Shown in pieces: positions 11,401-22,056 of a stretch of DNA of 64,000 nucleotides. A program made the translations under genes and the position numbers. Source of the stretch: Diatrype stigma. Its lineage: Eukaryota > Ascomycota > Sordariomycetes > Xylariales > Diatrypaceae. The notes beneath the pieces are model-generated. The model searched no databases, was not told the origin of the DNA, and saw only the letters and a program-made list of their open reading frames with translations. How positions within the stretch are numbered: position 1 is the stretch's first letter; the number at the start of each line of letters is the position of its first letter. Where the stretch lies: positions 124,001 through 188,000 of the forward strand of contig JAKJXP020000095.1 of assembly GCA_022225965.2 (NCBI GenBank). The letters are read 5' to 3'.

Positions 11401-13538
11401 CTATCTACCTGCTCCAGGATTGCCTCTACTTCTAAACAACCGCAATGCCTTCTTCTTGACATGGTGTAACTGACGCCTGACGAACGGCCTGGTGCGGGGA
11501 TCGCCGATACGGGCACTACTCAGGGACAGTGAGGCAAGGCTCAGTGGATCGGGGTCGCTACCGCTTCCGAGGGGCATCTCCGGCTGCGGCATCGGCGGCG
11601 GCGGCTGGGGCTCGGAGACCACCAGAGAGGGCGGGGCGGCGGGGTCGACGACGGCGACGTCGGCGTCGAAGATGGGCCGGGTGAAGAAAGAGCGGACGGC
11701 CTCGTCGGTCTCGAGAGCACCGGCGAGGGAGGGGTAGTCGGCGTAGTAGGCCGCGGGCCGGGCGACGCCCCGCTCGCAGGCGGCGAGCAGCTCCGCGGGG
11801 CCGGGCACGTGCGCCGCCGTCTGCGACATGCAGCGGGCGTACAGCAGCCGCAGCTCGCCGTCGATCTCGTCGTTGTACATGACGCTCTCCAGCCCCAGCG
11901 AGCTCAGCCGGTCCGCCCGGCCCGCCCCCAGCTCCACCTTGATGGGGTCCCGGTCGTCGTCCGGGACGTGCCGCCCGTTGCGGATGAGCGGCTCGAGCGC
12001 CTGCGCTATCGAGAAGACGTTGGTGACCCAGCCGATGAGATCGCCGCCACTGGTTGAGGGGGAAACGATGGAATTTTTAGTATAATGATATAGGAATACT
12101 GGAGGAAGAAAAGGGGAAGAGAGATGAAGGAAAAGAAGAAGAAGAAGAAAACATGTACTGCTAACTACTGTTGTTTGTGGCAATGGTAATAATAGAATAT
12201 CAACTCACTCTTCGTCTCGATCCTCTTCCATCCCACGTCCGAAGTCGATCAGCTAGGTAAGAAGAACACGAATGTTAGTGTGCTTCGTACGCATGGTTCT
12301 GATGGATAGGGCTCGATATGTAGATAGGTAGCGGGCCACAAAAAGCCCAGGCTGGTGACCTGTCGAGAGAGGAAAGGGGTTGGTTTGATCGATCAGGTAA
12401 TAGGATATAGGTACACACTTTGACTAATGGCACGAACGAGTGATCGGTATCGTTGAGCTCCATCTTAGAGAAGAGGAAGTTGTTCAGGTGACCGCTGTTC
12501 TGGGTTATCGTGGCCATTGGTCTATCGGGATGGACAGTCTCCCGCTGTATCGGTGCACCATCATCTCCGTCAGGGGGATAAAGCATAGCTAGACATGCTC
12601 TTGTCACTACGTACAGGTAAGTATGGATTAGTTCCCTCGGCTGTCATCAGGATCTTTATCTCCCCGCTTGTGTCCACGAGCTGTTATAATCCAGGTACTT
12701 ACTACAGAGGAAAATACTCCAAACGATTCGATTCGGGATGTGCCGCCGATATCCCTGAGCTCGAAGCCTAGTGTACCATTCTTGCATGGTGCCGTTTTCG
12801 ATGTACTATAAAGATCCAAGTTAGAAGTGCTTCTTCACAGTGCATACAGGTACATATATAGCTTGTGTTGCGTATAAATGCCGGTGTTGCTATCAAATAC
12901 CGTGTTGAGACAGCACGATACGGGGCTCATGTCTACGGCGTGGATCGTAATCGAGAGGAGTAGATAGCTGTTCGTTCTAATGTCGGAGGGCCACTCACTT
13001 CTAATGCTAGCGTTGGACGCCGCGGTCCGTTTCCGCCATCTGCGCCATCCCCGTTATTTGCGTTACCACCGCTGCCGCTGCCGCTGGCCTCGCCGCCATC
13101 GTCGTCGACGTTCTCGGACCGGGGCGCGGTCTCGAGCGAGCGCAGCTCGAGGGAGGCCTCAGCGAGCTCGATCAGCTGGCCGACGTGCTCGGCGCCGCGC
13201 ATGCGCTTCAGCCAGCGGTACTCGTTGCGGAGGTCGTCGTCCTCCTTCTCGTTGAGCGAGTACTTGACGACGAGGCGGCGCGCCATCGCCCCGTCGTCGT
13301 CCAGCTCCCGCAGCAGCAGGCACCCGCCGTGGCGCCCGACCCCGGCCGTCCCGATGTAGTCGAGCCGCTCGCTGCTCGTGAAGTAGCGCGCTACCTCGCG
13401 GGCGAGCTGCTGGCTCCGCGCCTCCTGCCTCTGCCGCGCGAACCGCTGGGCCCGGTTCCGGTCCCGGGACCGGTCGACCTGGTGGCTTAGGGCGCTGTGG
13501 AAACTTCGGATACTCTCGGATCGCCGCGAGGAAGCCAT
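11401..13538 (-). CDS. Protein-kinase-fold protein, probable pseudokinase (five exons, 507 aa)
   Basis: Proposed exons on the reverse strand: 13538-12999, 12805-12703, 12606-12419, 12252-12209, 12049-11401. They join in frame to 507 residues, with GT..AG at all four introns (193, 96, 166 and 159 bp). Kinase landmarks appear in order: a Gly-rich loop GTAGVGRHGG (63-72), a VVK lysine (Lys92), a helix-C Glu in NEYRWL (Glu106), a hinge-like LEYIENGTMQEW spanning the first splice junction (about 179-190), and LIDFG (278-282). Where active kinases have HxDxxxxN this protein has QNSGHLNN (250-257), so the catalytic Asp is replaced by Ser or Asn. An acidic/Gly linker (about 142-175) lies inside the N-lobe region and the C-terminus is basic. 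It probably binds nucleotide or partners rather than phosphorylating, which is inference. It lies beside the RIP-like island and has very GC-rich exons 1 and 5. Confidence 0.75.
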
Positions 13539-14969
13539 TGGTAGAAGCCTTGTTTGGTTAGGTAGATATATAAAGGGGGGGTTATTCGCTGCGGCTATCT
13601 ATCACAACAATAGTTGACATCGCCCATGTACTATGGGCAAAGTGGTTTCGTGGGCGTGTAAAAGAGGTTCCATGGTGCATTGAAGTCTCACACCACGCGT
13701 GTAGTTGATTGTTCCACCGTTTCCGGTGCTCAATTGTATTGTCCTGACACAACCTTAGTAACAGCTAGTTAGCTGCTCTTTGTCCCCCCATTGCATATCC
13801 AGAGCATGCAATCCGTAATTTTCATTGTTCTTCAATGTTGGCGTAAATGGTGGAAGTCTTCAGGTCTTCAGTTTTTTTATTTCTCGTGTGAAATACATGG
13901 GAGGTCGAAGGATAGGGGTAAACCATCTCCTTCAGGGTACCCATCTAGACTTATGACGGTTTCGAATACACCGAGAAGCTCAGGAGTGTAGTCACACAGA
14001 CCAAAAGTAATCAGACCCCTACACAATAGAATTAAGGACTTCGCAGTTCAGCGGAGTCGAAGTACTTCAGATGTAAACACCCTTGCTGTGGATATTGCCA
14101 TGAGAAGCATATGGTTGTAGTTCCTTAACCGCGCATAAAGTTTAGAACTTTGGCTTTCCAAGAGATTTGTGATATGCTTTGTATAGAGACTACGAAGTCA
14201 GCCGGGACTTAGAAAGATAATACTTCGGCAAATAATAGCCAAATATTTCAAGCCACACAAACAATTTAGCGCTGCCCTACAGTCACATTGCATATGCAAG
14301 CCTACGAACAATAGTTATCGTCTTTCATATCCATCCTGTCAACAGCACCACGCATATTTGATCATATGGGGGAACAGAACGATTGTTGGGAAGGGGACTA
14401 GAAGCAGAAAAGGGTATTGGGCTCATATGGACATGGCGCCCTATTCCCCATGACAACTCAATATCGACATATATTAGTCAGCTCCTGAAGCAACCTGTTC
14501 TTAACCTCTCTTAGATGGGAAGCCACCTCTATCAAGGGAATAACAAATGTCGATCAACAAGCCGAGCTCGATTGGGGATCATCCAGCCCTCCTCTTTCCC
14601 TTATCCTGCGGGCCGTAACCATATGACCTAATCTATATTTCATCGGAAGGCCATTCTGCAACGAGAACCCAGACACAATCCACCCAATCAGGTTATTATG
14701 CACCGTGACCTCGGGATATAGAAGATGGTGGAGGACGTCATTCCAACAATGTGGCTTCGACTTCAATGCACGAAGTATAGCTAGCGTCTTGCATTACTTA
14801 CCATCTAAAGCCAGGAAGCTCTAAGAGGAGTTTCGCAGCCAAAGGTCGTCCTACCAAATGCACAGTGAGTCGTGTAAGTACATGAGCTTCGTGGGACCTA
14901 CCCCCCATAGCCCTGATTAACTTGTGAAGGTCTGCTCATCGAATATCCTTGATCTGGTTATATTACCCA
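13539..14969. other. Intergenic, 1.4 kb
   Basis: No supported gene. It must hold the promoter of the kinase-like gene (leftward) and that of the monooxygenase (rightward). Short open frames here (for example 14554-14766) lack codon bias or motifs. Confidence 0.5.
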
Positions 14970-16466
14970 ATGTGTCTTCCAGAGCAGAAACTTCACGATG
15001 CCGGAACCCTCGAACTTGCCATCATCGGCGCCGGCATATCAGGAATCAACTGCGCGTATCGGATCAAGAACCAGCTCCCTGATACCAGCTTCGCAATCTT
15101 CGACGGCCGTGGTGACATCGGTGGTACGTGGGATCTCTTCAAGTACCCAGGAGTGCGCTCTGATTCGGATATTTATTCCTACGCGTTCTCGTGGCACCCA
15201 TGGCAGCATCCGCGCCGGTATGCAGAGGGCTCCCAGATAATGGCATATCTCCACGACGCAGTGTCTAAGCATGGCATCGGACGACATATCCGATTGCGCC
15301 ACAAGCTCCTATCGGCCGACTGGTCTTCGTCGAAGCAGCGGTGGGTTCTCAGCGTGTCCCACGAAGGCCAGCACGAACGCTTCACGGCACGCTTCCTGGT
15401 GCTGGGGACGGGATACTACGACTACCAGTCACCCCTGGGGGCGGAGATACCCGGCCTCGACGACTTCCAAGGCAAGGTCGTCCATCCGCAGTTCTGGCCG
15501 GCTGACTTCAACTACGCGCACCAGAAAGTAGCCATCATCGGCAGCGGCGCCACGGCCGTCTCCCTCCTGCCGTCCATGGCCCAGGACGCGGCGCAGGTGA
15601 CCATGATCCAGCGAAGCCCGACGTACGTGCTGGCCTCGCCGAACGCGCACCACCGCCTCCGACGCTGGCTCCCCCGCTCGCGGCTGACCGCGCGGTGCGA
15701 GCTCGCGTACTACGCGATGAAGCTGTACCTCTTCGTGCTGGCCTGCGCGCTCTTCCCCCGCCTAGCAAAGGGCGCGTTCCGCCGCCGCGCCGTCGCCCTG
15801 CTGCCGAGAAGCGTCGGGTACGACCCCCACTTCAACCCGCGGTACTACCCGTGGGAGCAGCGCGTGTGCCTGGACCCCGACGGCGCCTTCTTCCGGGCTC
15901 TCCACCGGCCCAACGCCCGGGTGGTCACCGGGCAGATCGAGACCGTCACTGGCCACGGCATCCGGATGCAAGGCAGCAGCACCGCCACCACCATCGAGGC
16001 CGACGTCATCGTCACCGCCACGGGCCTGCGGATGAAGCTGGGCGCGGACATCGACGTGCGGGTCGATGGCGCGCCGCTCGCCTGGGAGAAGCGGTTCGTG
16101 TGGAATGGCGCGATGCTCGAGGGCCTCCCCAACCTGGCGTTCGTGCTCGGGTACACGAACGGCTCCTGGACCGTGGGGGCTGACGCCACGGCGCTCGTGC
16201 TGGTGCGGCTGCTGAGCTACATGCGCCGCCGCTGCCGCCGCGATGGAGGTGGAGGGGCTCGGGTGGCGGTGCCGCGCGTGCCGAGGGATGTGGCGGCGAT
16301 GGGGACGGAGCGGCTCTGGCGGCTCGGCTCGACCTACGTTCGACGGGTCGAGGGGGAGTTTCCCGTGTATGGGAAGAAAGGCCCCTGGAGGCCGAGGATA
16401 CATCCGCCGCTTGATTGGTTGCATGCTCGGTGGGGGGATGTGACAAGTGGCTTGGAGTTTAGCTGA
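14970..16466 (+). CDS. FAD-dependent monooxygenase, Baeyer-Villiger type (498 aa)
   Basis: Single exon. The first ATG is at 14970 (MCLPEQKLHD); the upstream in-frame TTG at 14949 is not a likely start. An FAD-binding GxGxxG (GAGISG) lies at about residues 20-25, followed by the GGTWD motif. The Baeyer-Villiger fingerprint FxGxxxHxxxWP is matched exactly by FQGKVVHPQFWP (about 165-176), and a second dinucleotide-binding GxGxxx (IIGSGATA) follows at about 189. This order is that of class B flavoprotein monooxygenases, which use FAD and NADPH to insert oxygen into ketones or oxidise N/S atoms. The substrate cannot be told. Length fits the family. The gene stands alone, with no PKS, NRPS, terpene cyclase or P450 in view, so a secondary-metabolite role is not supported by context. 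Codons are strongly G/C-ending. Confidence 0.9.
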   Translation: MCLPEQKLHDAGTLELAIIGAGISGINCAYRIKNQLPDTSFAIFDGRGDIGGTWDLFKYPGVRSDSDIYSYAFSWHPWQHPRRYAEGSQIMAYLHDAVSKHGIGRHIRLRHKLLSADWSSSKQRWVLSVSHEGQHERFTARFLVLGTGYYDYQSPLGAEIPGLDDFQGKVVHPQFWPADFNYAHQKVAIIGSGATAVSLLPSMAQDAAQVTMIQRSPTYVLASPNAHHRLRRWLPRSRLTARCELAYYAMKLYLFVLACALFPRLAKGAFRRRAVALLPRSVGYDPHFNPRYYPWEQRVCLDPDGAFFRALHRPNARVVTGQIETVTGHGIRMQGSSTATTIEADVIVTATGLRMKLGADIDVRVDGAPLAWEKRFVWNGAMLEGLPNLAFVLGYTNGSWTVGADATALVLVRLLSYMRRRCRRDGGGGARVAVPRVPRDVAAMGTERLWRLGSTYVRRVEGEFPVYGKKGPWRPRIHPPLDWLHARWGDVTSGLEFS

Positions 16467-16986
16467 TGGGTTGAATTGTCAGGCAGTTTTCAAGAAAGGG
16501 GGGGATGACCACGCACTACTACAAATATGTTATCACTTGTATTTTCTTCGTCGGGGATAAGAACCCCTGACCCCTAGTTAACCCCCACGAGCCGCTGTGT
16601 GCTTGAACCAGCAAATTTCGAACAGGTGGTAAAAAAGGGGTAGCACCAATAGTCTCATGAATTTTACAACAGCATGGATGTTCAGGTTCTTCTAACGTCT
16701 AACTAATGGTCTTGTCTATAGAAACCGTCCACGCTTTCTCGATCAAGCCAGATTGAGTCGCTGCTTGGTGTTGCTCCCGGAGGCAAACGACGGGCTTGAG
16801 ACGATAAGAGTTCTGTATAATCGAAGGTGGGATTGAAGACTGTGTATCTGGACGATGCCCCTTGTGCTAATACACCTCGCTCGTCTATTGATTTGACTCA
16901 TCATCTCTGTAAAGCACTTGGAGCTGTGCAACATACTGTGGACCGTGTCTCCGATACAACTCTACCCTTCGAAGCAGCCTGACATA
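16467..16986. other. Intergenic between two converging genes
   Basis: Between the stops of the monooxygenase (+) and the small acidic protein (-). No motif beyond ordinary AT-rich 3' sequence. Confidence 0.5.
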
Positions 16987-17370
16987 CTAAGCTTGTAGCC
17001 TTGCGATGGTATTATCTAGCTGATGGTACCGTTCTACGCCGATTTGCGCGATGATGTCCTCACGGCGACTAGCTTGCTCTGCTCTCAGATCCTGCATGTA
17101 ACGCCATCCGAGCGAGACGAAGATGTCAAGATTTCTGAAGGCTCGATATGATTGTTCTACACGCTCTTCATCTTCCAGTTCTTCGTCGGAATCGTTCGCG
17201 GCATCGAGATCCACGTGGGCGTCGAAGGCTAGCTCAAAGAAGTGTTCCACACGATGGAGCCTCCTTGTTCGGACACCTGTGCAGTAAAATTCAGCTTCGC
17301 GCTGTTGTATTTTGGGGGCAGTGTTGTTCTTACGGGAGGAGTATAGATCCGTTCTCCGGCGGCTGGGCAT
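16987..17370 (-). CDS. Small acidic protein with one probable 57-nt intron (108 aa)
   Basis: The ATG at 17370 opens a frame to a stop at 16987. Inside it, 17333-17277 has donor GTAAGA, branch-like CTGAAT and acceptor TGCACAG, so the likely mRNA joins 17370-17334 to 17276-16987. The intron is 57 nt, a multiple of three, with no in-frame stop, so the unspliced message would encode a 127-aa form. The spliced protein starts MPSRRRTDLYSS, has an acidic middle (NDSDEELEDEERVEQ) and a helical C-terminal half (RREDIIAQIGVERYHQLDN). I recognise no family. It lies tail-to-tail with the monooxygenase. A TATA-like TATATAAG lies about 130 bp upstream of the ATG (reverse strand, about 17500). Confidence 0.5.
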   Translation of the reverse strand: MPSRRRTDLYSSRKNNTAPKIQQREAEFYCTGVRTRRLHRVEHFFELAFDAHVDLDAANDSDEELEDEERVEQSYRAFRNLDIFVSLGWRYMQDLRAEQASRREDIIAQIGVERYHQLDNTIARLQA

Positions 17371-18468
17371 TGTCGCCTTTCATGAAATACTGCTTCCTGT
17401 TCTTCTGTAGCGCTGGGTGGCATGGGATGGATATCGGCATAGACGGGATGGAAGCAAGTGATATATCAATGAATACCTAGACAATTCTTGGTAACGCTTA
17501 TATAGACTTCTGGGCGGCATTGGAATGAAGACTGAACATATATCATATACCTTTGGTGGTTATCTTTGGTGGCTCAGAGACACTTGCATGACTTTGACGT
17601 TTCATTATAAAGGTTGCAATTGCCGAGAACTGCTCAATAACACCACGGGAAAGAGCTACTCCTTGCATAGCCATCACGATTATATCGTCCATATATTATA
17701 TAAGGAAGTTCGACTGTTCGATGGTTCTTCTGAGACGGGCTCATGTCATAGGTACTAGGTAGTAGTGAAGGGGGCTACTTATTAACGGCAAAGAGCAACA
17801 ACCTCAACAAGTAGGCAATGGTTTTTCGCCCGCTTTTCGTATTTCATACATATTGGCCACTACCTGATGAGGGCATGAAGTAGACTAGGAGTCTAAGACT
17901 GCTTCATGATGTTGGTACAGTTGGTACAGTGAATACCTACTCCGGCTATTATGAAGATTCATGTTAGCTACATATGCACCAACCGGGGCTGGATCCCGTC
18001 ACTCTTCCAAGGTTTGTTATGTACCTGGCAGCCTGGGTAGGTACCTACGAAGACAGAGGTATGTACATACGTGTATGTACGTTCCTTCCGCCAGGTCCCT
18101 GCATACCTACCTACTTCGTCGTGTACATACATACACACGTACCTACCTACCTGTAGAAGTACCTATTGTGGGCGATCCTGATTGGAAGCTGCACCGCTGT
18201 GGCCGCCCAAGTTACAGCTGCTGGACCAGTCTTAGTCTTGGCTTTTCAGCCGCGTCCCAATCGCAATCCCAATTCGGTCATCCAGCCATTCATTCATTGA
18301 ATCCATTCATTTCTTCCCGTCTTTCTGCACATCGGCGACTGCCTTGTAGCAGCGCCTCGACAACACCATCTCGATCTCGCACTTGCCCTCTTTCATTCAT
18401 TTCAGAGCGATATTGCATAGTTCCCTCGTCTTCCGCCGCAGTTGTTCGTACTGCGAAGAACAGCCAGG
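17371..18468. other. Intergenic, shared upstream region
   Basis: Upstream of the small acidic gene (-) and of RPB3 (+). About 18045-18170 is dense in TACC/GTAC/TACATA units. Open frames in it are low-complexity consequences of those repeats and are not called. Confidence 0.5.
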
Positions 18469-19753
18469 ATGGATCAGTACGATACCATGATGATGGATGG
18501 CGAGGCCCTCGGGCCGTCGGTGAAGATCTCAGCTGTATGTGATGTCATGCCATGCTGCAACGCGATGGCCACGACCACGATACAATGCTGGCAACAGCGT
18601 TGTGTTTGGTGGCGATTGCGCAATGCGAGCACAATAATGGCTTGCAAGACTTTCTGCTGACGCTTTGACTTTCTTCCTTGCTGTCCGAAACAACAGGCCG
18701 ATAGCACGCACGTCAACTTCGAGCTGAGCAACGTCGACCTGTCCTTCGCGAACTCGCTGCGCCGCGTCATCCAGGCCGAGGTGCCGACCATCGCCATCGA
18801 TCTGGTGGAGATCGAGACCAACACGTCGGTGCTGGCCGACGAGTTCATCGCCCACCGCCTGGGCCTGATCCCGCTCGACTCGCGCGAGATCGACCAGATG
18901 AACTACTCGCGCGACTGCGACTGCGACCAGTCCTGCGGCCGGTGCAGCGTCACCCTGACCCTGCACGCGCGCTGCACCTCGGACGACGTCATGAAGGTCT
19001 ACGCCCGCGACCTCATCGTCGGCCACGACCGCCCCAGCAACTTCATCGGCAACCCCGTCATCACCGACCCCGACGGCCAGGGCTCCCTCATCTGCAAGCT
19101 GCGCAAGGACCAGGAGCTCAAGCTTACCTGCGTCGCCAAAAAGGGCATCGCCAAGGAGCACGCCAAGTGGGCGCCCACCGCCGCCGTCGGCTTCGAGTAC
19201 GACCCCCACAATAAGCTGCGTCACCTGGATCTCTGGTACGAGAACGATCCGGAAGCGGAATGGTTAGTATTTCCTATCCTATGTACCCCTTCTGATTCCG
19301 TAGAGAAAAACAGCTGCGAGAAGGTGGTGGGCATCATCGCCCCCGAGGACAAAGCTAACAAAGCGAGAAACCAGGCCGAAGAGCGAGTACGCTGCTTGGG
19401 AAGACCCGCCGGCGGAGGGAGAGCCGTTCGACTTCGACGCCGTGCCCGCCCGATTCTACTTCCAGGTCGAAGGAGCGGGCAACATCGAACCCGACGGCAT
19501 CATCCAGGAGGGGATCAAGGAGCTGCAGCGAAAGCTGGCGACTTTGATCCACGGCCTCGGCGAGAGCGACGGCATGAACGGCGAGTACGAGGGCCCGAGA
19601 AGTCCGGATATGGACGGCGGCGCTGGTCCTTGGCAGGATCCGGGCTACACCACGCCCTATGGCAACGGCGGCGGCAACGCGAGCTCGTGGGGCGGAGGCG
19701 CCACGTCGTACGGAACGCCGTACGGCAACTCCGGCTCCGGCGGCTTGTATTAG
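18469..19753 (+). CDS. RPB3: RNA polymerase II subunit RPB3 (336 aa)
   Basis: Exons 18469-18534, 18697-19262 and 19375-19753 join in frame (introns 162 and 112 bp, donors GTATGT and GTTAGT, acceptors CAG). The protein is the third-largest subunit of nuclear RNA polymerase II, which pairs with RPB11 in the assembly platform. Diagnostic features are the alpha-subunit start ([18 protein letters not shown], about 30-47), [19 protein letters not shown] after it, the Zn-binding [10 protein letters not shown] (about 92-101), and a second alpha-like segment in exon 3 ([19 protein letters not shown]). The C-terminus after about residue 275 is a Gly/Tyr/Asn/Ser-rich tail with no acidic run, common in filamentous fungal RPB3. 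Codons are strongly G/C-ending. The identification is firm. Confidence 0.95.
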
Positions 19754-20569
19754 TCAAGAGAGCAGAGAAGAGGGGTGATACACCGAAAAACCCGAAGATG
19801 GGGATCTTAATAAGGGCCTTTTTCGTTTTTCTTGCTGCTTGCTGCTCAGGTAGATGCCTGCCTCCCCGCAGGTGCTGCCTTGTATTACCACTATATTAGA
19901 GGTTGGCTCGACTCGATTCGACTCGAGCGGACAAAGGATTGTCCTTCGCATGATCTTCTGACCCGGTTTGACGCTTTCGCAACACAAATTAAAGGGAGTT
20001 TAGGGGGGTTTCTCAGAAAAGCTTAGGCATAAGTTCATCGGCGTATGGCATGCATGTATGAAAGTCGTTAGATCAGAGAGCTACTAAATTGAAAAAGTAG
20101 TAAACATCCATGGATGGCGGATGTTTCCTCCTGCCTTCCTTTCCTTCTCTTCCAACGTCAAGGCTGGGAGACAAGCAACAACGGACACGGATTGACTGAG
20201 GCAATGTCTCATCTAATGCAGCGAATGATTCTATTTGTACTTGATGCTGGTTTCGACAAGTGATGGTATCAATCCCACCATGAAGTAGTAACGAGGAACC
20301 GCCCGTGATCGGCAGGCGCAGTCTCAAATATCAACCATGTTTCCCTACCCCCTAACGCCGTCCTGATGCCAGATGTGTGTGTGTGTGTGTTCGTGTGTGT
20401 TCGTGTGTGTATCCAGCTGGGACCGCATCCAGCAGCCCCATCATCTATCTATAGCAGATTGTATGCATCCCGGACAAGACCTGCCAGAGATAACAAACCA
20501 TGTCTCCAAGTCTAGTCTGATGGTAAGAGAAGACAGAGAACTAAAAACTAAAAACTAAAAACTAAAAAC
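19754..20569. other. Intergenic between converging RPB3 and DIC1
   Basis: No gene supported. It holds the 3' ends of RPB3 (+) and DIC1 (-) and two short tandem repeats listed separately. Confidence 0.5.
20374..20410. repeat. GT microsatellite
   Basis: A TG dinucleotide run, interrupted twice by TTCG, about 37 bp. Confidence 0.85.
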
Positions 20570-20570
20570 T
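20541..20570. repeat. CTAAAAA heptamer repeat, four copies
   Basis: Four tandem CTAAAAA units end at the DIC1 stop codon, so on the reverse strand TTTTTAG repeats begin the 3' UTR of DIC1. Confidence 0.85.
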
Positions 20571-21840
20571 CAGTTGTCTATGTCCTTGAACTTTCTATAA
20601 GCCGTCCTATGCGCTTCTAAAAATAGGAATGTACAGATCGTTTGCCTGTAAGAGGAGCATGTTGTTAGCCATAGCCCACCGCACCATCCATGCATGAGGA
20701 GGGGGTTTGGAGGGAAAGTCAAAAAGGGGAGGGGGCCGGGGAATAAGGGGCCCCCCCCCAAAGCAGCACAAGGACAAACAAGACAGAAACTCACGGTCCC
20801 AATCGCAAAAAGGCCGGAACCCAACCCTTGAACATCCAGCCGACGCCTTCCTTGGCGTAGATGTCGGCGAGCAGGTGGGCGATGCCCTGCTGGTGGGCGG
20901 CGCTCATGACGCGGCTCTTGATGACGTCGACGGGGGAGCAGACGGTGGTGGCGACGAAGCCGGCGAGCAGGGAGGAGGCGAAGTGGGTGGCGGTGGTGTC
21001 GCCGAGCGGGGTGCGGGCCATGAGCAGGGCCTTGAAGCTGTCGTAGCTGGCGAGCTGGCTGGCGTTCATGAGGGCGGCGCGCATGCTGTTGGCGCCGACG
21101 CCGCGGAACCAGCTGCGGGGGCCCTCATCGGCCAGCATGCGCCACATGCCGTGCAGGCCGTTGCGGTACCCGAAGCGCCGCCCCGCCGGCAGGGCCGCGT
21201 CCTGCTGCATCCGCACGTTGGTCACGTCGGCCGCGTTGCCCGAGACGCCGCCGAGCGCGCCCGAGAACGACGACAAGCCGATGAGCAGCGCGAGCGACGG
21301 CTTCTGGTCCGCCGGCGTCAGCCGCCGCTTCAGGTCCTCGTACACCCCGAACCGCACCGTCGAGTACGTCATCTGCCGCAGCAGCGACGCCGTCAGGCCC
21401 CGGTACAGGCCCCGCACCCCGTCGGAGCCCCGCACGATGTGCACGAACGTGCCGCTCATGTTCTTCGGCGCATCGCCGGAGCGCAGCTGCAGCCGGACCT
21501 TGACTATAAAAAAGGTTTTTTGTTAGCTGGATGGAAGGAAGATAACCCCCCTTCCGGACATTGTATATCACATGCAAGAAATAAAGAGAACGACGATGAA
21601 GGGGAAAGAAAGGGAGGGAAACGTACCGAGATCAAGCGGGTGCGTGACGCAGGCGGCCATGCTGCTGGCGCTGCCCCCGAACCAGAACGGATAGATGATC
21701 TGCTTCGGCGCGACGGCTTTGGCGACGGCGGCCTGCTTCTTCCTGTCGGCCTGCGGCTTCGCGGCAGCGGCGGCCAGCGTGGTGGTCGTCGCCGCTACCG
21801 GCTTGGGTGTCGTTTCGGTCATCGTCGGCACGGAACTCAT
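20570..21840 (-). CDS. DIC1: Mitochondrial dicarboxylate carrier, DIC1-like (332 aa)
   Basis: Exons on the reverse strand: 21840-21627, 21503-20795 and 20645-20570, joined in frame with GTACGT/TAG and GTGAGT/CAG introns (123 and 149 bp). It is a mitochondrial carrier of the inner membrane. The three repeats show PLDLVKVRLQ (spanning the first splice), AADVTNVRMQ and SPVDVIKSRVM, with the GNxADxxNVRMQ context typical of dicarboxylate (malate/succinate-phosphate) carriers, and the C-terminus reads LRLGPQTICTFLFLE. The N-terminal extension of about 50 residues is Ala/Thr/Lys-rich. Oddity: repeat 2 has Ala where the signature has Pro (GNAADV for GNPADV). A long open frame exists on the opposite strand but it is only a shadow of the GC-rich codons. 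DIC1 diverges from mitochondrial PheRS across 1.3 kb. Confidence 0.92.
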
Positions 21841-22025
21841 GTCGAAACTAGGTATATATTGGCGGGTAGAGCCCGGCAGCGCATCCCTAACGGCGGTCTT
21901 CGAACTCGCCCAGGTGGTGCTACTACTACGTACGTAACGACAATAGCTTTTGCACCTCCTAGCTATCGCGGGGTAAATATGGTAGGGAGGCGGCAGAGGG
22001 ACCGGCCAGATAGAGACGGGAGAGG

Positions 22026-22056
22026 GCAGGCAAGCAAGCAGGCAAGCAAGCAAGCA
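22026..22056. repeat. GCAA/GGCA tetranucleotide repeat
   Basis: Imperfect run of GCAA and GGCA units about 190 bp upstream of the DIC1 start. Confidence 0.75.

Noticed and set aside
13539..17370. Secondary-metabolite cluster around the monooxygenase
   Set aside because: No PKS, NRPS, terpene synthase, P450, transporter or pathway regulator is visible nearby.
17961..18542. 193-codon frame upstream of RPB3
   Set aside because: Largely a translation of TACC/TACATA repeats; overlaps the RPB3 start.
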